Shown: positions 8,516 to 15,682 of the stretch, in pieces
How the letters are laid out: each line of letters begins with the position of its first letter
Position numbering within the stretch: position 1 is the stretch's first letter
Source: Saprospiraceae bacterium
GTDB lineage: Bacteria > Bacteroidota > Bacteroidia > Chitinophagales > Saprospiraceae
Length of the DNA stretch: 64,000 bases
Direction of reading: 5' to 3'
Assembly: GCA_016714785.1 (NCBI GenBank)
Contig: JADKCC010000010.1
Coordinates: 1-64,000, forward strand
The notes under the pieces: model-generated
What the model was told of the DNA's origin: nothing
The model's database searches: none
The model's input: the letters and a program-made list of their open reading frames with translations, nothing else
Made by a program: the position numbers and the translations under genes

Positions 8516-8567
8516 TTACAATTAAAGATTATATCGCCAATAACCTAAATTAAAACCATACCATACA

Positions 8568-9062
8568 TTGGACACAAAATCATCTAAACTTCAAGCTGTT
8601 TTAGCAAAGATTCAAGATCAAGGCTTCCATATCCAAACCCACGACTTCGATCGTCCTTGGGGAGGATTTTTGGTCATGGATCCGGTAGATACTAAAAAAT
8701 TTATTCTTCAGTTTTATCCCGAACTTGCAGATGAACTCACTGCTACGACGCTACCGCTGAGTCCCAAAATCTTATGTGTAGCACCAGGGCAAAGACTGTC
8801 ATGGCAGTACCACCACAGAAGATCAGAATTGTGGAAACTCATAGAAGGCAAAGCAGCTTACAAAAAAAGTGATACTGACCAAGAAGGAGATATCAACATC
8901 ATGGAGCTAAATAAGACCCTTACCCTTAGACAAGGCGAGAGACATCGTCTTATAGGACTAAATGAGTGGGGCATCATAGCTGAAATATGGCAACATACCG
9001 ACGCCAATGATCCATCCAATGAAGACGATATCATAAGATTGCAAGATGATTTCGGAAGGTAG
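8568..9062 (+). CDS. Cupin protein, mannose-6-phosphate isomerase type II-like
   Basis: A single cupin barrel like the C-terminal half of bifunctional ManC/AlgA enzymes, which interconvert mannose-6-phosphate and fructose-6-phosphate. Visible features: DRPWGGF near residue 24, APGQRLSWQYHHRRSELWKLIEG with the metal-binding His pair and Glu around residues 78-88, and the second cupin motif QGERHRLIGL. The start is a TTG at 8568; no ATG is better placed. The partner guanylyltransferase lies separately at 15683. Two partial copies of the 3' half of this gene are found downstream (10546-10588 and 12420-12461), showing past tandem duplication or insertion at this gene end. Confidence 0.75.
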   Translation: MDTKSSKLQAVLAKIQDQGFHIQTHDFDRPWGGFLVMDPVDTKKFILQFYPELADELTATTLPLSPKILCVAPGQRLSWQYHHRRSELWKLIEGKAAYKKSDTDQEGDINIMELNKTLTLRQGERHRLIGLNEWGIIAEIWQHTDANDPSNEDDIIRLQDDFGR

Positions 9063-9075
9063 GAATTATTGGACT

Positions 9076-9219
9076 TAGTGGGGCTCCAAATTCATTTGGA
9101 GCATTTTTTATAGGAGTAGTTTTTACCAGCCAAATAAATTTGGCTGCCCATAACGCATTTCAAATTCAATGTAAAACTTTTTGAAAAAATATAACGTTTA
9201 AGAAATCAAATATAAAAAT
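9076..9219 (+). repeat. Direct repeat copy 1, including a family A hairpin pair
   Basis: From TAGTGGGGCTCC to the start codon at 9220 and about 25 bases beyond, the sequence is repeated 1,555 bases downstream (10631-10774) with a single visible difference (CATAACGC against CATTACGC). The left part is a family A cassette (GCTCCAAATTCATTTGGAGC; AGCCAAATAAATTTGGCT). The right part is the leader of the small gene at 9220. Confidence 0.85.
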
Positions 9220-9426
9220 ATGGACAAAGAGTTATCGACTTTAAAAAAAGCCCAAAAATTGGGTGCTGAGAAGGCGCAAAGCTTGACCAAAGCACTAGGG
9301 TTGTCTATTGCTGTGGTCAAAGATGATGAAGTTGTCTCCATCTCTTCAGATGGTGAAGAAACAAAGATTGGTAAAGTCGCTTTTGGTCGTGTAAAAGTGA
9401 CAAAAAAAAGTTATGTTATTAAATGA
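9220..9426 (+). CDS. Small protein preceding the zeta-like toxin, candidate antitoxin
   Basis: 68 residues: a charged N-terminal helix (LSTLKKAQKLGAEKAQSL), then LGLSIAVVKDDEVVSISSDG and a basic tail ending VKVTKKSYVIK. I do not recognise a named family. The 3' end overlaps the zeta-like gene by 14 bases, and this gene order with a toxin kinase suggests it is the partner antitoxin. It is unlike the classical epsilon antitoxin, which is a three-helix bundle of about 90 residues. A decayed second copy with the same leader lies at 10775-10902. The function is inferred from position only. Confidence 0.6.
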   Translation: MDKELSTLKKAQKLGAEKAQSLTKALGLSIAVVKDDEVVSISSDGEETKIGKVAFGRVKVTKKSYVIK

Positions 9427-10238
9427 CCAAATTAAAAAACTAAGGGTCTTCGCAGGTCCTAATGGATCTGGTAAAACAACAATTATCAATGAAATACGTC
9501 AGAAGTATAACGTTGGTTCATTTGTAAATGCGGATATAATACAAGAAGGTTTAAATAGATTAGGTTATCTTGACTATTCTGAATTTTGTGATAATTTTGT
9601 AAGTGCTAGTGAATGGTCTGAGTTCCTTCATATATGCGAAAGAGATCTTACAGAGACCTTAAGAACACTGACTATTTCTGACTATCATCTAATAATTTCC
9701 AAAAAATTAAATAGTTATGAAGCAGCTGTAATAGCAGATTTTTTTAGGGCTAAATTAATTAAAAGTTCTAATACTTTTCATATGAAATCGACATAAAAAA
9801 TAATTATGGTTTATTTTATAAAAAAAAAAAATATTTTTTTTATAAAAATTCCCCCCCCCCCGTGAAAAAAAAAAAAAAAAATATGAAACTGTGTTTTCTC
9901 ATGAATCAAAATTGGATTTTTTAAAATTGGCGAAAAAAAATGGATTTAAGATATACTTGTATTTTGTTTGTACACAAGATCCTAAAATTAATACCAGTAG
10001 GGTAAAAAACAGAGTATTACAAGGTGGCCATGATGTAGGTGCAGATAAGATTGAGTCGCGATATTATAGGACATTAGAATTATTAAATAAAGCTTTCCTA
10101 TTTTCAGATAGGGCTTTTATAATTGATACTTCTATTAATACAGGAGAAATAATTCTAGAAAAAAATGGCGCTAATGTCAATATTTTAGTTGATGAAATTC
10201 CTGAATGGGTTAATACGTATTTGATAAATTATTTTTAG
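9413..10238 (+). pseudogene. Zeta-toxin family kinase, interrupted by a homopolymer-rich stretch
   Basis: Zeta toxins phosphorylate UDP-N-acetylglucosamine and related sugars and so poison cell-wall synthesis. The N-terminal block (9413-9796) has the P-loop AGPNGSGKTT at about residues 14-23 and the FVNADIIQEG substrate segment. The C-terminal block (9891-10238, readable from YETVFSHESK at about 9882) has YLYFVCTQDP and RVKNRVLQGGHDV, the typical second half. Between them 9797-9882 contains runs of 12 A, 8 T, 11 C and 17 A, where the frame is lost. A residual KNNYGLFY can be read in another frame, as expected for an intact gene. Assembly error is the likeliest cause; replication slippage is an alternative. 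Confidence 0.8.
9820..9881 (+). repeat. Cluster of homopolymers inside the zeta-like gene
   Basis: Runs of A12 (9820-9831), T8 (9834-9841), C11 (9851-9861) and A17 (9865-9881) lie within 62 bases. A C11 run is out of keeping with the AT-rich surroundings. It looks like a poorly resolved consensus, though a slippage-prone phase-variable tract is conceivable. Confidence 0.7.
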
Positions 10239-10415
10239 CTGCTTTTTTGTTTGTCTGAGCATCTAGCTAAGATACGACGAACGGTTTTTTTTTGGAAGTT
10301 ACCTCTACTGCAGTTGTAAACTTGTTTGCAAGAATGCTACCAAGTAAATGATACAAAACTCAATTCCAATTCCTTTTGACAGTAATGGACTTATTGGGCA
10401 CCAAACAAATTTATT

Positions 10416-10544
10416 ATGAAAATTATTAAAGTAAATAAATCCATTAAGCCTGATTTTAGTGATTTAATAGGACAATTAGAATGGTCAAAAGATGCGCTTG
10501 TGTCTCAAAAAGAACTTAGGGCTGAATGGGATAGAAAATATTGA
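10416..10544 (+). CDS. Short reading frame of 42 codons, unidentified
   Basis: Starts MKIIKVNKSIKPDF and ends RAEWDRKY with a TGA that lies directly against a cupin-gene fragment. Composition is protein-like (charged, Lys-rich), but no family is recognised. It may be the truncated end or start of an antitoxin-like gene left by the rearrangement at this point. Weakly supported. Confidence 0.3.
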   Translation: MKIIKVNKSIKPDFSDLIGQLEWSKDALVSQKELRAEWDRKY

Positions 10545-10545
10545 C

Positions 10546-10588
10546 CCATCCAATGAAGCCGATTTGGGAAGATAGGATTACTGGACTT
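10546..10588 (+). pseudogene. Fragment of the cupin gene 3' end, copy 1
   Basis: CCATCCAATGAAGxCGAT and then GGGAAGATAGGATTACTGGACTT correspond to the last codons, stop and trailer of the cupin gene (9008-9076), with about two dozen bases missing between the two parts. It is followed, as in the original, by a TAGTGGGGCTCC repeat after one extra half repeat. Confidence 0.65.
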
Positions 10589-10589
10589 G

Positions 10590-10774
10590 CAAACTTGTTT
10601 GTTATCAGCCAAATAAATTTGGCTACCCATTAGTGGGGCTCCAAATTCATTTGGAGCATTTTTTATAGGAGTAGTTTTTACCAGCCAAATAAATTTGGCT
10701 GCCCATTACGCATTTCAAATTCAATGTAAAACTTTTTGAAAAAATATAACGTTTAAGAAATCAAATATAAAAAT
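10590..10774 (+). repeat. Family A repeats and direct repeat copy 2
   Basis: AGCCAAATAAATTTGGCTACCCATTA at about 10599-10624 is joined to a nearly perfect copy (10631-10774) of the 9076-9219 block, which includes GCTCCAAATTCATTTGGAGC, AGCCAAATAAATTTGGCT and the small-gene leader. The left end (TTGCAAACTTGTTTG) resembles family C hairpins seen at 15515. Confidence 0.8.
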
Positions 10775-10902
10775 ATGGACAAAGAGTTATCGACTTTATA
10801 AAAAGCTCTAAGAATAAGTGCGAAGAAAGCAGAAAGCTTGTGCAAAGTATTTGGGTTGTCAGTTGCAATGGTCAAAGATGATGAAGTTGTCACCATATCT
10901 TG
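10775..10902 (+). pseudogene. Decayed second copy of the small gene at 9220
   Basis: The first nine codons are identical to those at 9220, then a TAA appears (ACTTTATAA) and the rest matches only in part. VKDDEVVxIS is still clear near 10868-10897, after which the sequence switches to an unrelated palindromic element. No toxin gene follows. Confidence 0.7.
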
Positions 10903-11090
10903 TTGTACCTCCTTGGGGAGCCTGTTCCGGTACGCGGAGCGATTTAGCGGAACTAGCGTTTTTTGGTTACTTTTTTGGGCAATGCAAAAAAGTAACTGCC
11001 GCGTGCATAAGGCAAAAGCCAACCCAAGGTACACGACTTTTGGACAAAATCAATTAAAAGGTTTGCATTTAATTTGTTTATTATAGACAT
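10903..11090. repeat. Palindromic element with GTTACTTTTTT/AAAAAAGTAAC stem
   Basis: The core at about 10966-10996 is GGTTACTTTTTTGGGC followed by AATGCAAAAAAGTAAC, a strong hairpin. The flanks (CCTCCTTGGGGAGCCTGTTCC, then GCAAAAGCCAACCCAAGG) look like non-coding repeat DNA seen in many Bacteroidota genomes, where it produces spurious reading frames on both strands. I treat those frames as artefacts. Confidence 0.5.
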
Positions 11091-11173
11091 AATTTTTTAT
11101 TTATCAATTGGTTGTACCATAGTCAGCAAGCCCTAAGTAGGAAAGTTAAGCTGCGCTAAACAATTATTTCACT

Positions 11174-11226
11174 AAAAATACATGTAATTTTAGTGTTTGC
11201 CGCAAAAAATGCATGTAATATTAGTG
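11174..11226 (+). repeat. Two short direct repeats upstream of the first DUF4143 ATPase
   Basis: AAAAATACATGTAATTTTAGTG and a second near-copy (AAAAAATGCATGTAATATTAGTG) are spaced 31 bases apart, centre to centre. Part of each is palindromic (CACTAAAA...TTTTAGTG). They lie 50-100 bases before the start codon, just upstream of a promoter-like box, as expected for operator sites. Confidence 0.55.
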
Positions 11227-11245
11227 GAAAGTTGTTGAAACTACT

Positions 11246-11253
11246 TAGTTTTG
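11246..11253 (+). promoter_or_regulatory. Candidate Bacteroidota -7 box for the DUF4143 ATPase gene
   Basis: TAGTTTTG fits the TAnnTTTG consensus and lies 26 bases before ATG 11279. TTG triplets occur at 11232 and 11235, closer than the usual 19-base spacing, so only the -7 element is convincing. Confidence 0.35.
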
Positions 11254-11278
11254 TGCAATTAATATAATATATTGAGAC

Positions 11279-12418
11279 ATGTATGAAAGGAAAGTAAATT
11301 TAGAAAAATATGATGGTTTGTCTGTGTTTTTATGGGGAGCACGGCAAACAGGCAAAAGTACTTTTTTAAAAAAAACTTATTCGGATTCTCTTTATATTGA
11401 TCTACTTTTAAGCCAAGAATTCAAAAGATATCTAGACAGTCCAGAACAGTTCAGACAGCGATGTATAGCTAATCACCAAAACAAACCTGTGATTGTTGAT
11501 GAAATTCAGAAATTGCCAGAGTTATTAAATGAGATTCATTGGATGATAGAAAATGAAAATATCTCATTTATTTTGTCGGGTTCTTCTCCTAGAAAAATTC
11601 TAAGAAAAAATGAAAATTTATTAGGAGGTCGGGCCATACGTTTAGAGTTGTATCCGCTAAGTTTTGTAGAAATACCTGATTTTGATATCCTTAGAGCATT
11701 CAATAATGGTTTATTACCACGGATGTATGATTCAAATAATGCATCTGTACTTTTGGAGGCTTATGTTGGAAGTTATCTCGAAGACGAGATTATAGCAGAA
11801 ACAAAAATACGTAATGCAGAAATATTTTCGAGGTTTTTGAGCAAAGCTGCTTTTGCAAATGGGGAGTTTGTAAATTATACTAACATAGCCCAGGATTGCG
11901 GTGTAGCAAGTAGTACAATTAAAGAGTACTACCAAATCTTGGAAGAAACGCTCCTTGGAAGTTTTGTACCATCCTTTCAAAAAAAGCCGAAGCGGAGAGT
12001 TGTTTTAACCCCAAAGTTTTATTTTTTTGACATAGGAATTGCTAATTATTTATTAAAAAGGAAGCATATTGAATGGGGAACACTGGATGCAGGGCACACA
12101 TTCGAACATTATATCTACATGGAACTAAAAGCTTATGCACAATATTCAGGTAAAAAATTTCCTATTCATTATTGGCATACTTCATCGCAGTTAGAAGTTG
12201 ATTTTATCTTAGGAGACCATGAGTGTGCCATTGAGGTTAAAGCAAATGATAATGTTAATAATAAACATTTTAAAGGACTTAAAGCATTTGCAGAAGAGTA
12301 CACTGTCAAAAAACAAATCATTGTTTCAAATGACCCATATATCAGACAAGCCAATGATATAATGATTTACCCATGGCGGGTCTTTTTAGAAAAATTGTGG
12401 TTTGGCGAAATCATATAA
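11279..12418 (+). CDS. AAA-type ATPase with DUF4143 domain
   Basis: A 379-residue ATP-binding protein of the AAA_14/DUF4143 type. Walker A is GARQTGKST at residues 20-28, Walker B is PVIVDEIQKLP near residue 80, and the sensor strand is SFILSGSSPRK. A winged-helix-like segment follows (TNIAQDCGVASSTIKEYYQIL). The C-terminal DUF4143 part contains LEVDFIL...CAIEVKA, which resembles a PD-(D/E)xK nuclease core. The biological role of the family is not established, though members spread as single accessory genes. It follows a pair of direct repeats and ends two bases before a fragment of the cupin gene, so it looks like an inserted cassette. Confidence 0.85.
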   Translation: MYERKVNLEKYDGLSVFLWGARQTGKSTFLKKTYSDSLYIDLLLSQEFKRYLDSPEQFRQRCIANHQNKPVIVDEIQKLPELLNEIHWMIENENISFILSGSSPRKILRKNENLLGGRAIRLELYPLSFVEIPDFDILRAFNNGLLPRMYDSNNASVLLEAYVGSYLEDEIIAETKIRNAEIFSRFLSKAAFANGEFVNYTNIAQDCGVASSTIKEYYQILEETLLGSFVPSFQKKPKRRVVLTPKFYFFDIGIANYLLKRKHIEWGTLDAGHTFEHYIYMELKAYAQYSGKKFPIHYWHTSSQLEVDFILGDHECAIEVKANDNVNNKHFKGLKAFAEEYTVKKQIIVSNDPYIRQANDIMIYPWRVFLEKLWFGEII

Positions 12419-12419
12419 T

Positions 12420-12461
12420 GGCGAGATACATCGTCTCATAGGACTAAATGAATGGGGCATA
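12420..12461 (+). pseudogene. Fragment of the cupin gene, copy 2
   Basis: GGCGAGATACATCGTCT and the following ATAGGACTAAATGAATGGGG match the cupin gene at about 8934-8975 with only three or four differences, encoding the GERHRLIGLNEWG motif. The copy starts immediately after the ATPase stop codon. Confidence 0.8.
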
Positions 12462-12503
12462 ATGCAACGCCAAAAAAGAGATGCCTTTACTGGCCTTTCA
12501 TTC

Positions 12504-12570
12504 TAATGGCCTTGTAATCTCCGATTGCAAGAAGCTTTTTTGTTGCATTCAAAGAATGCAACGCCAATAA
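12504..12570 (+). repeat. Two-hairpin repeat, family B, upstream of a RAYT gene
   Basis: TAATGGC leads into CTTGTAATC...GATTGCAAG, a short spacer and TTGCATTC-AAA-GAATGCAA, ending CGCCAATAA. Partial half-units (CGCAACGCCAATAA, GTAACACCAATAA) continue to 12608. The frame AATGGC...GCCATT is the counterpart of the TAATGGGT...ACCCATTA frame of family A. Confidence 0.8.
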
Positions 12571-12620
12571 ACGCAACGCCAATAAGAGAATGTAACACCA
12601 ATAAAAAATGCAATACAAAA

Positions 12621-13277
12621 ATGAAAACAGAATACAAACAACGATTACCACATATACAGCCACTAGGAGCAGCCTTTTTTGTAACCTTCAGATTATATGA
12701 AAGTGTACCAAAAAGTAAAATAACAGAACTTAAAGATAAATATGAAATTGAAATAAATATCGCCAAAACTATAAAGGATTTACATCAAAGAAATTTTGAG
12801 ATATTCAACTTAAGAAAGCAATATTTAGTGGAATATGATCAACTTTTAGATAAAATTAAAGGCGGTCCAATGTACTTGGCCGATCAGAGTATAAAAGATA
12901 TATTGAAGGTACAGTTACATCGTTTTGATAATGATTTATACCAATTGCTCTGTTATTGCATAATGTCTAATCATGTGCACTTATTGATTGATACAAGTAT
13001 CCAGCTTGAAGACAAACATGATGATTATCAATTAGAAATGCAATATAAGCCATTAGATTCTATAATGAAAAGCATTAAAGGACCATCTGCATGGTATGCC
13101 AATATATACCTTGATAGGAAAGGCCAATTTTGGGAAAGAGAAAGTTTTGACCTTTATATCAGAAATGAAAAGATGCTGAATAATGTAATAAATTACATCT
13201 TAGAAAATCCTGTAAAAGCCAAGATGGTTGAGAAATGGGATGACTATTCTGGAAATTATTTGAAAATAGAATCATAA
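12621..13277 (+). CDS. REP-associated tyrosine transposase (RAYT, Y1_Tnp), family B
   Basis: HUH transposase with MSNHVH (His118, His120) and the probable nucleophile Tyr192 in VINYILENPVKAK. From ATG 12621 it is 218 residues; the open frame reaches back to 12525, but those codons are repeat sequence, so they are excluded. It is paralogous to the RAYT at 5031 along its full length (LPHIQP, HQRNFEIFNLRKxYL, GQFWERESFD and IRNEKMLNNVI are shared), yet it is embedded in a different palindrome family. Complete family B cassettes lie on both sides, and the stop codon abuts the downstream one. Confidence 0.88.
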   Translation: MKTEYKQRLPHIQPLGAAFFVTFRLYESVPKSKITELKDKYEIEINIAKTIKDLHQRNFEIFNLRKQYLVEYDQLLDKIKGGPMYLADQSIKDILKVQLHRFDNDLYQLLCYCIMSNHVHLLIDTSIQLEDKHDDYQLEMQYKPLDSIMKSIKGPSAWYANIYLDRKGQFWERESFDLYIRNEKMLNNVINYILENPVKAKMVEKWDDYSGNYLKIES

Positions 13278-13341
13278 TTGGCCTTGCAATCTCTGATTGC
13301 AAGAAATAATTATGTTGCATTCGAAGAATGCAACGCCATTA
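13275..13341 (+). repeat. Two-hairpin repeat, family B, downstream of the RAYT gene
   Basis: TAATTGGC, CTTGCAATC-TCT-GATTGCAAG, spacer, TTGCATTC-GAA-GAATGCAA, CGCCATTA: a complete cassette. It ends about 15 bases before the probable start of selU, leaving that gene with little leader of its own. Confidence 0.8.
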
Positions 13342-13355
13342 AAACCCATCACCCA

Positions 13356-14402
13356 TTGGCCATACAGAAAATTGATATCTTTGAATTCTTGAATCTGGCG
13401 AAGTCAAATCCTGTTTTTGATGTCCGCTCACCTTCAGAATTTGATCATGCACACATCCCTGATGCTATCAGTTTGCCTTTGTTTTCTGACGCCGAACGTA
13501 CCGTTGTAGGTACTGCTTACAAACAGGAAAGTAGAGAAAAGGCCATAAAAATTGGGTTGGATTATTTCGGACCTAAAATGAGGTGGTTTGTGGAAGAAGT
13601 AGAGTCGATATTGTCAAATCACCAAAATGGGAATGAAAAAACCGTGTTAATACATTGCTGGCGAGGCGGTATGCGAAGTGGAGCAGTAGCGTGGTTGTTG
13701 GATCTATATGGATTTAATGTTTATTTGCTATCAGGTGGGTATAAAAGATTTAGAAACTGGGTATTAGATCAGTTTACCAAGGATTATAATGTTAAAATAT
13801 TGGGTGGATATACGGGGTCAGGGAAAACAGAAATTCTACATTTTCTTGACACCAATGGCACCAAAGTTTTGGATTTAGAAGGTATCGCCAATCATAAAGG
13901 TTCCGCATTTGGCAATATTGGAATGCCTGAACAATCAAGTCAAGAAATGTTTGAAAACAAACTTGCCGTTCATTTATATCATCTTGCTGTACAAGGAGCT
14001 GATCAAACTTTATGGATGGAAGATGAGAGCCAACGTATCGGTAAAGTAATGATTCATCCTTCGCTTTGGAAGTCTATGCAAAAAGCAGATATTTATTTCT
14101 TAGAGATTCCTTTTGAGCAGAGACTTGATTTTATCATTCAGGTATATGGTAGCTTAGATAAGGAAAAACTAATTGCAGGTATATTACGTATTCAAAAAAG
14201 ATTAGGAGGACTTGAAGCCAACAATGCCATAAAGTTATTAGAAGATGGAAATGTCAAAGAATCCTTTAATATATTATTGAAGTATTATGATAAATTTTAT
14301 CTCAAAGGCTTAGAGAAAAAGAATACAGCTGAAAAACATATTACTTATATAAAATGTAATCAGGTAGATGCGAGAGAAAATGCCCCAAAGCTATTTTTAT
14401 AA
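13356..14402 (+). CDS. selU: tRNA 2-selenouridine synthase (SelU/MnmH)
   Basis: Replaces sulfur by selenium in 2-thiouridine at the wobble position of tRNAs, using selenophosphate and geranyl transfer. The N-terminal rhodanese domain carries the catalytic Cys in HCWRGGMRSGA (about residue 101), and the C-terminal P-loop domain has GGYTGSGKT (about 150-158). Full length is 348 residues from a TTG at 13356. The frame is open further upstream to a TTG at 13278, but that part is a family B repeat. No in-frame ATG precedes MAIQKIDIF, so the start is uncertain and the native one may have been lost to the repeat. selD follows after 45 bases, giving a dedicated selenium-tRNA operon. Confidence 0.9.
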   Translation: MAIQKIDIFEFLNLAKSNPVFDVRSPSEFDHAHIPDAISLPLFSDAERTVVGTAYKQESREKAIKIGLDYFGPKMRWFVEEVESILSNHQNGNEKTVLIHCWRGGMRSGAVAWLLDLYGFNVYLLSGGYKRFRNWVLDQFTKDYNVKILGGYTGSGKTEILHFLDTNGTKVLDLEGIANHKGSAFGNIGMPEQSSQEMFENKLAVHLYHLAVQGADQTLWMEDESQRIGKVMIHPSLWKSMQKADIYFLEIPFEQRLDFIIQVYGSLDKEKLIAGILRIQKRLGGLEANNAIKLLEDGNVKESFNILLKYYDKFYLKGLEKKNTAEKHITYIKCNQVDARENAPKLFL

Positions 14403-14447
14403 TCTCAGAATTAACCATTATCCTTAACATTAACATTAACCTTCAAT

Positions 14448-15500
14448 ATGCAAGAAATAAAACTTACTCAATACTCTCACGGCGCAGGATGTGGTTGCAA
14501 AATAGCCCCAAATGTACTTGATGAGATATTGAAGAGCCATACCGCCATGCCGGATAATGATCGCCTAATCGTCGGAAATCACAGTAAAGATGATGCTGCA
14601 GTATATGATCTTGGGAATGGGACGGCTTTGATATCTACCACAGATTTTTTTATGCCAATAGTTGATGATCCCTATAATTTTGGAAGGATCGCTTCAGCCA
14701 ATGCGATTAGTGATGTTTATGCGATGGGAGGCAAACCCATTTTGGCCATAGCTATATTAGGATGGCCCATCAATAAACTAAGTCCTGAAGTGGCTAGATT
14801 GGTGATAGAAGGTAGTCGCAGTATATGTATGGAAGCAGGCATTGCTTTGGCCGGAGGTCATAGTATCGATGCACCCGAGCCCATATTTGGGTTGGCAGTC
14901 AATGGTTTGGTCAATGTCGATCATGTAAAGCAAAATAACCAAGCGCGATCGGGCGATTTACTTTTTTTGACCAAACCCATTGGGGTAGGAATATTGACTA
15001 CAGCAGAAAAAAAAGGTTTACTAAATGATGATATGAAGGCCTTGGCTGCAAATCAAATGATGGTATTGAATAGGGTAGGAGAAGCAATGGGAAAAATAGT
15101 AGGAGTTCATGCCATGACGGACGTTACAGGTTTTGGACTTTTGGGTCATCTTACGGAGATGTGTGAAGGAAGTGGCGTTTCAGCTGAAGTCCATTTGGAC
15201 CGAGTACCATTGATTACTCCTATACTTCAAGCATTAATTAAGCAAAACGCAGTACCAGGAGGGACCGGCAGGAATTTGAATGCTTATGGGCATAAAATAA
15301 AAGTGTCGGAATTGCTAGATGAAGCGACAACGTTACAAATTTTAGCTGATCCACAAACAAGTGGTGGCTTGCTGATAGCTGTGGCCCCGAATACCGTTGA
15401 TGAAGTGATTCAAGTGATGAAGGATTTTGGGTTAACTGATTTTATTGAGCCGATTGGAACAATTTGTGATTCAGCAGTAGCATTGATTACTGTTCATTAA
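14448..15500 (+). CDS. selD: Selenide, water dikinase (selenophosphate synthase)
   Basis: Makes selenophosphate from selenide and ATP, the selenium donor for SelU. The N-terminal motif HGAGCGCK places Cys15, Cys17 and Lys18 where E. coli SelD has Cys17, Cys19 and Lys20; the catalytic position is Cys, not selenocysteine, so no recoding is needed. Other family marks are STTDFFMPIVDDP, ANAISDVYAMGG, AGGHSID and DVTGFGLLGH. Length 350 residues. No selA, selB or selC is visible in the window, so selenium use here appears geared to tRNA modification. Confidence 0.95.
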   Translation: MQEIKLTQYSHGAGCGCKIAPNVLDEILKSHTAMPDNDRLIVGNHSKDDAAVYDLGNGTALISTTDFFMPIVDDPYNFGRIASANAISDVYAMGGKPILAIAILGWPINKLSPEVARLVIEGSRSICMEAGIALAGGHSIDAPEPIFGLAVNGLVNVDHVKQNNQARSGDLLFLTKPIGVGILTTAEKKGLLNDDMKALAANQMMVLNRVGEAMGKIVGVHAMTDVTGFGLLGHLTEMCEGSGVSAEVHLDRVPLITPILQALIKQNAVPGGTGRNLNAYGHKIKVSELLDEATTLQILADPQTSGGLLIAVAPNTVDEVIQVMKDFGLTDFIEPIGTICDSAVALITVH

Positions 15501-15514
15501 TACTAACCTTACTG

Positions 15515-15655
15515 GACTTGCAAACTTGTTTGCAAGCTTATCATTTTTTTGCAAACGAGTTTGCCACTCTAATAAGAAGTTACCACTACTCGACTTATAA
15601 CCTTTTTTTGTAAGCCTATACTTTTGTTGTAAACAAGTTTACAACTCCAATAGGA
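15515..15655. repeat. Palindromic repeats, family C (solo)
   Basis: Three related hairpins: CTTGCAAACTTGTTTGCAAG, GCAAAC-GA-GTTTGC and TTGTAAACAAGTTTACAA, joined by T-rich spacers and ACTC(T/C)AATA(A/G)GAAG. Related pieces occur at 10316 and 10577. No RAYT gene of this family is in the window. The first hairpin is suitably placed to end selD transcription. Confidence 0.7.
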
Positions 15656-15682
15656 AGCATTTAATTACAAGTAATAAATAGT

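Noticed and set aside
9820..9881. Programmed phase-variation tract in the zeta gene
   Set aside because: Several homopolymers of different bases occur together in a window with many other indels; consensus error is more likely, so it is reported only as a weak possibility.
10753..11086. Three overlapping short frames on both strands around 10750-11090
   Set aside because: They cover the decayed small-gene copy and a palindromic repeat with a GTTACTTTTTT stem; identical translations arise from such repeats in many genomes.
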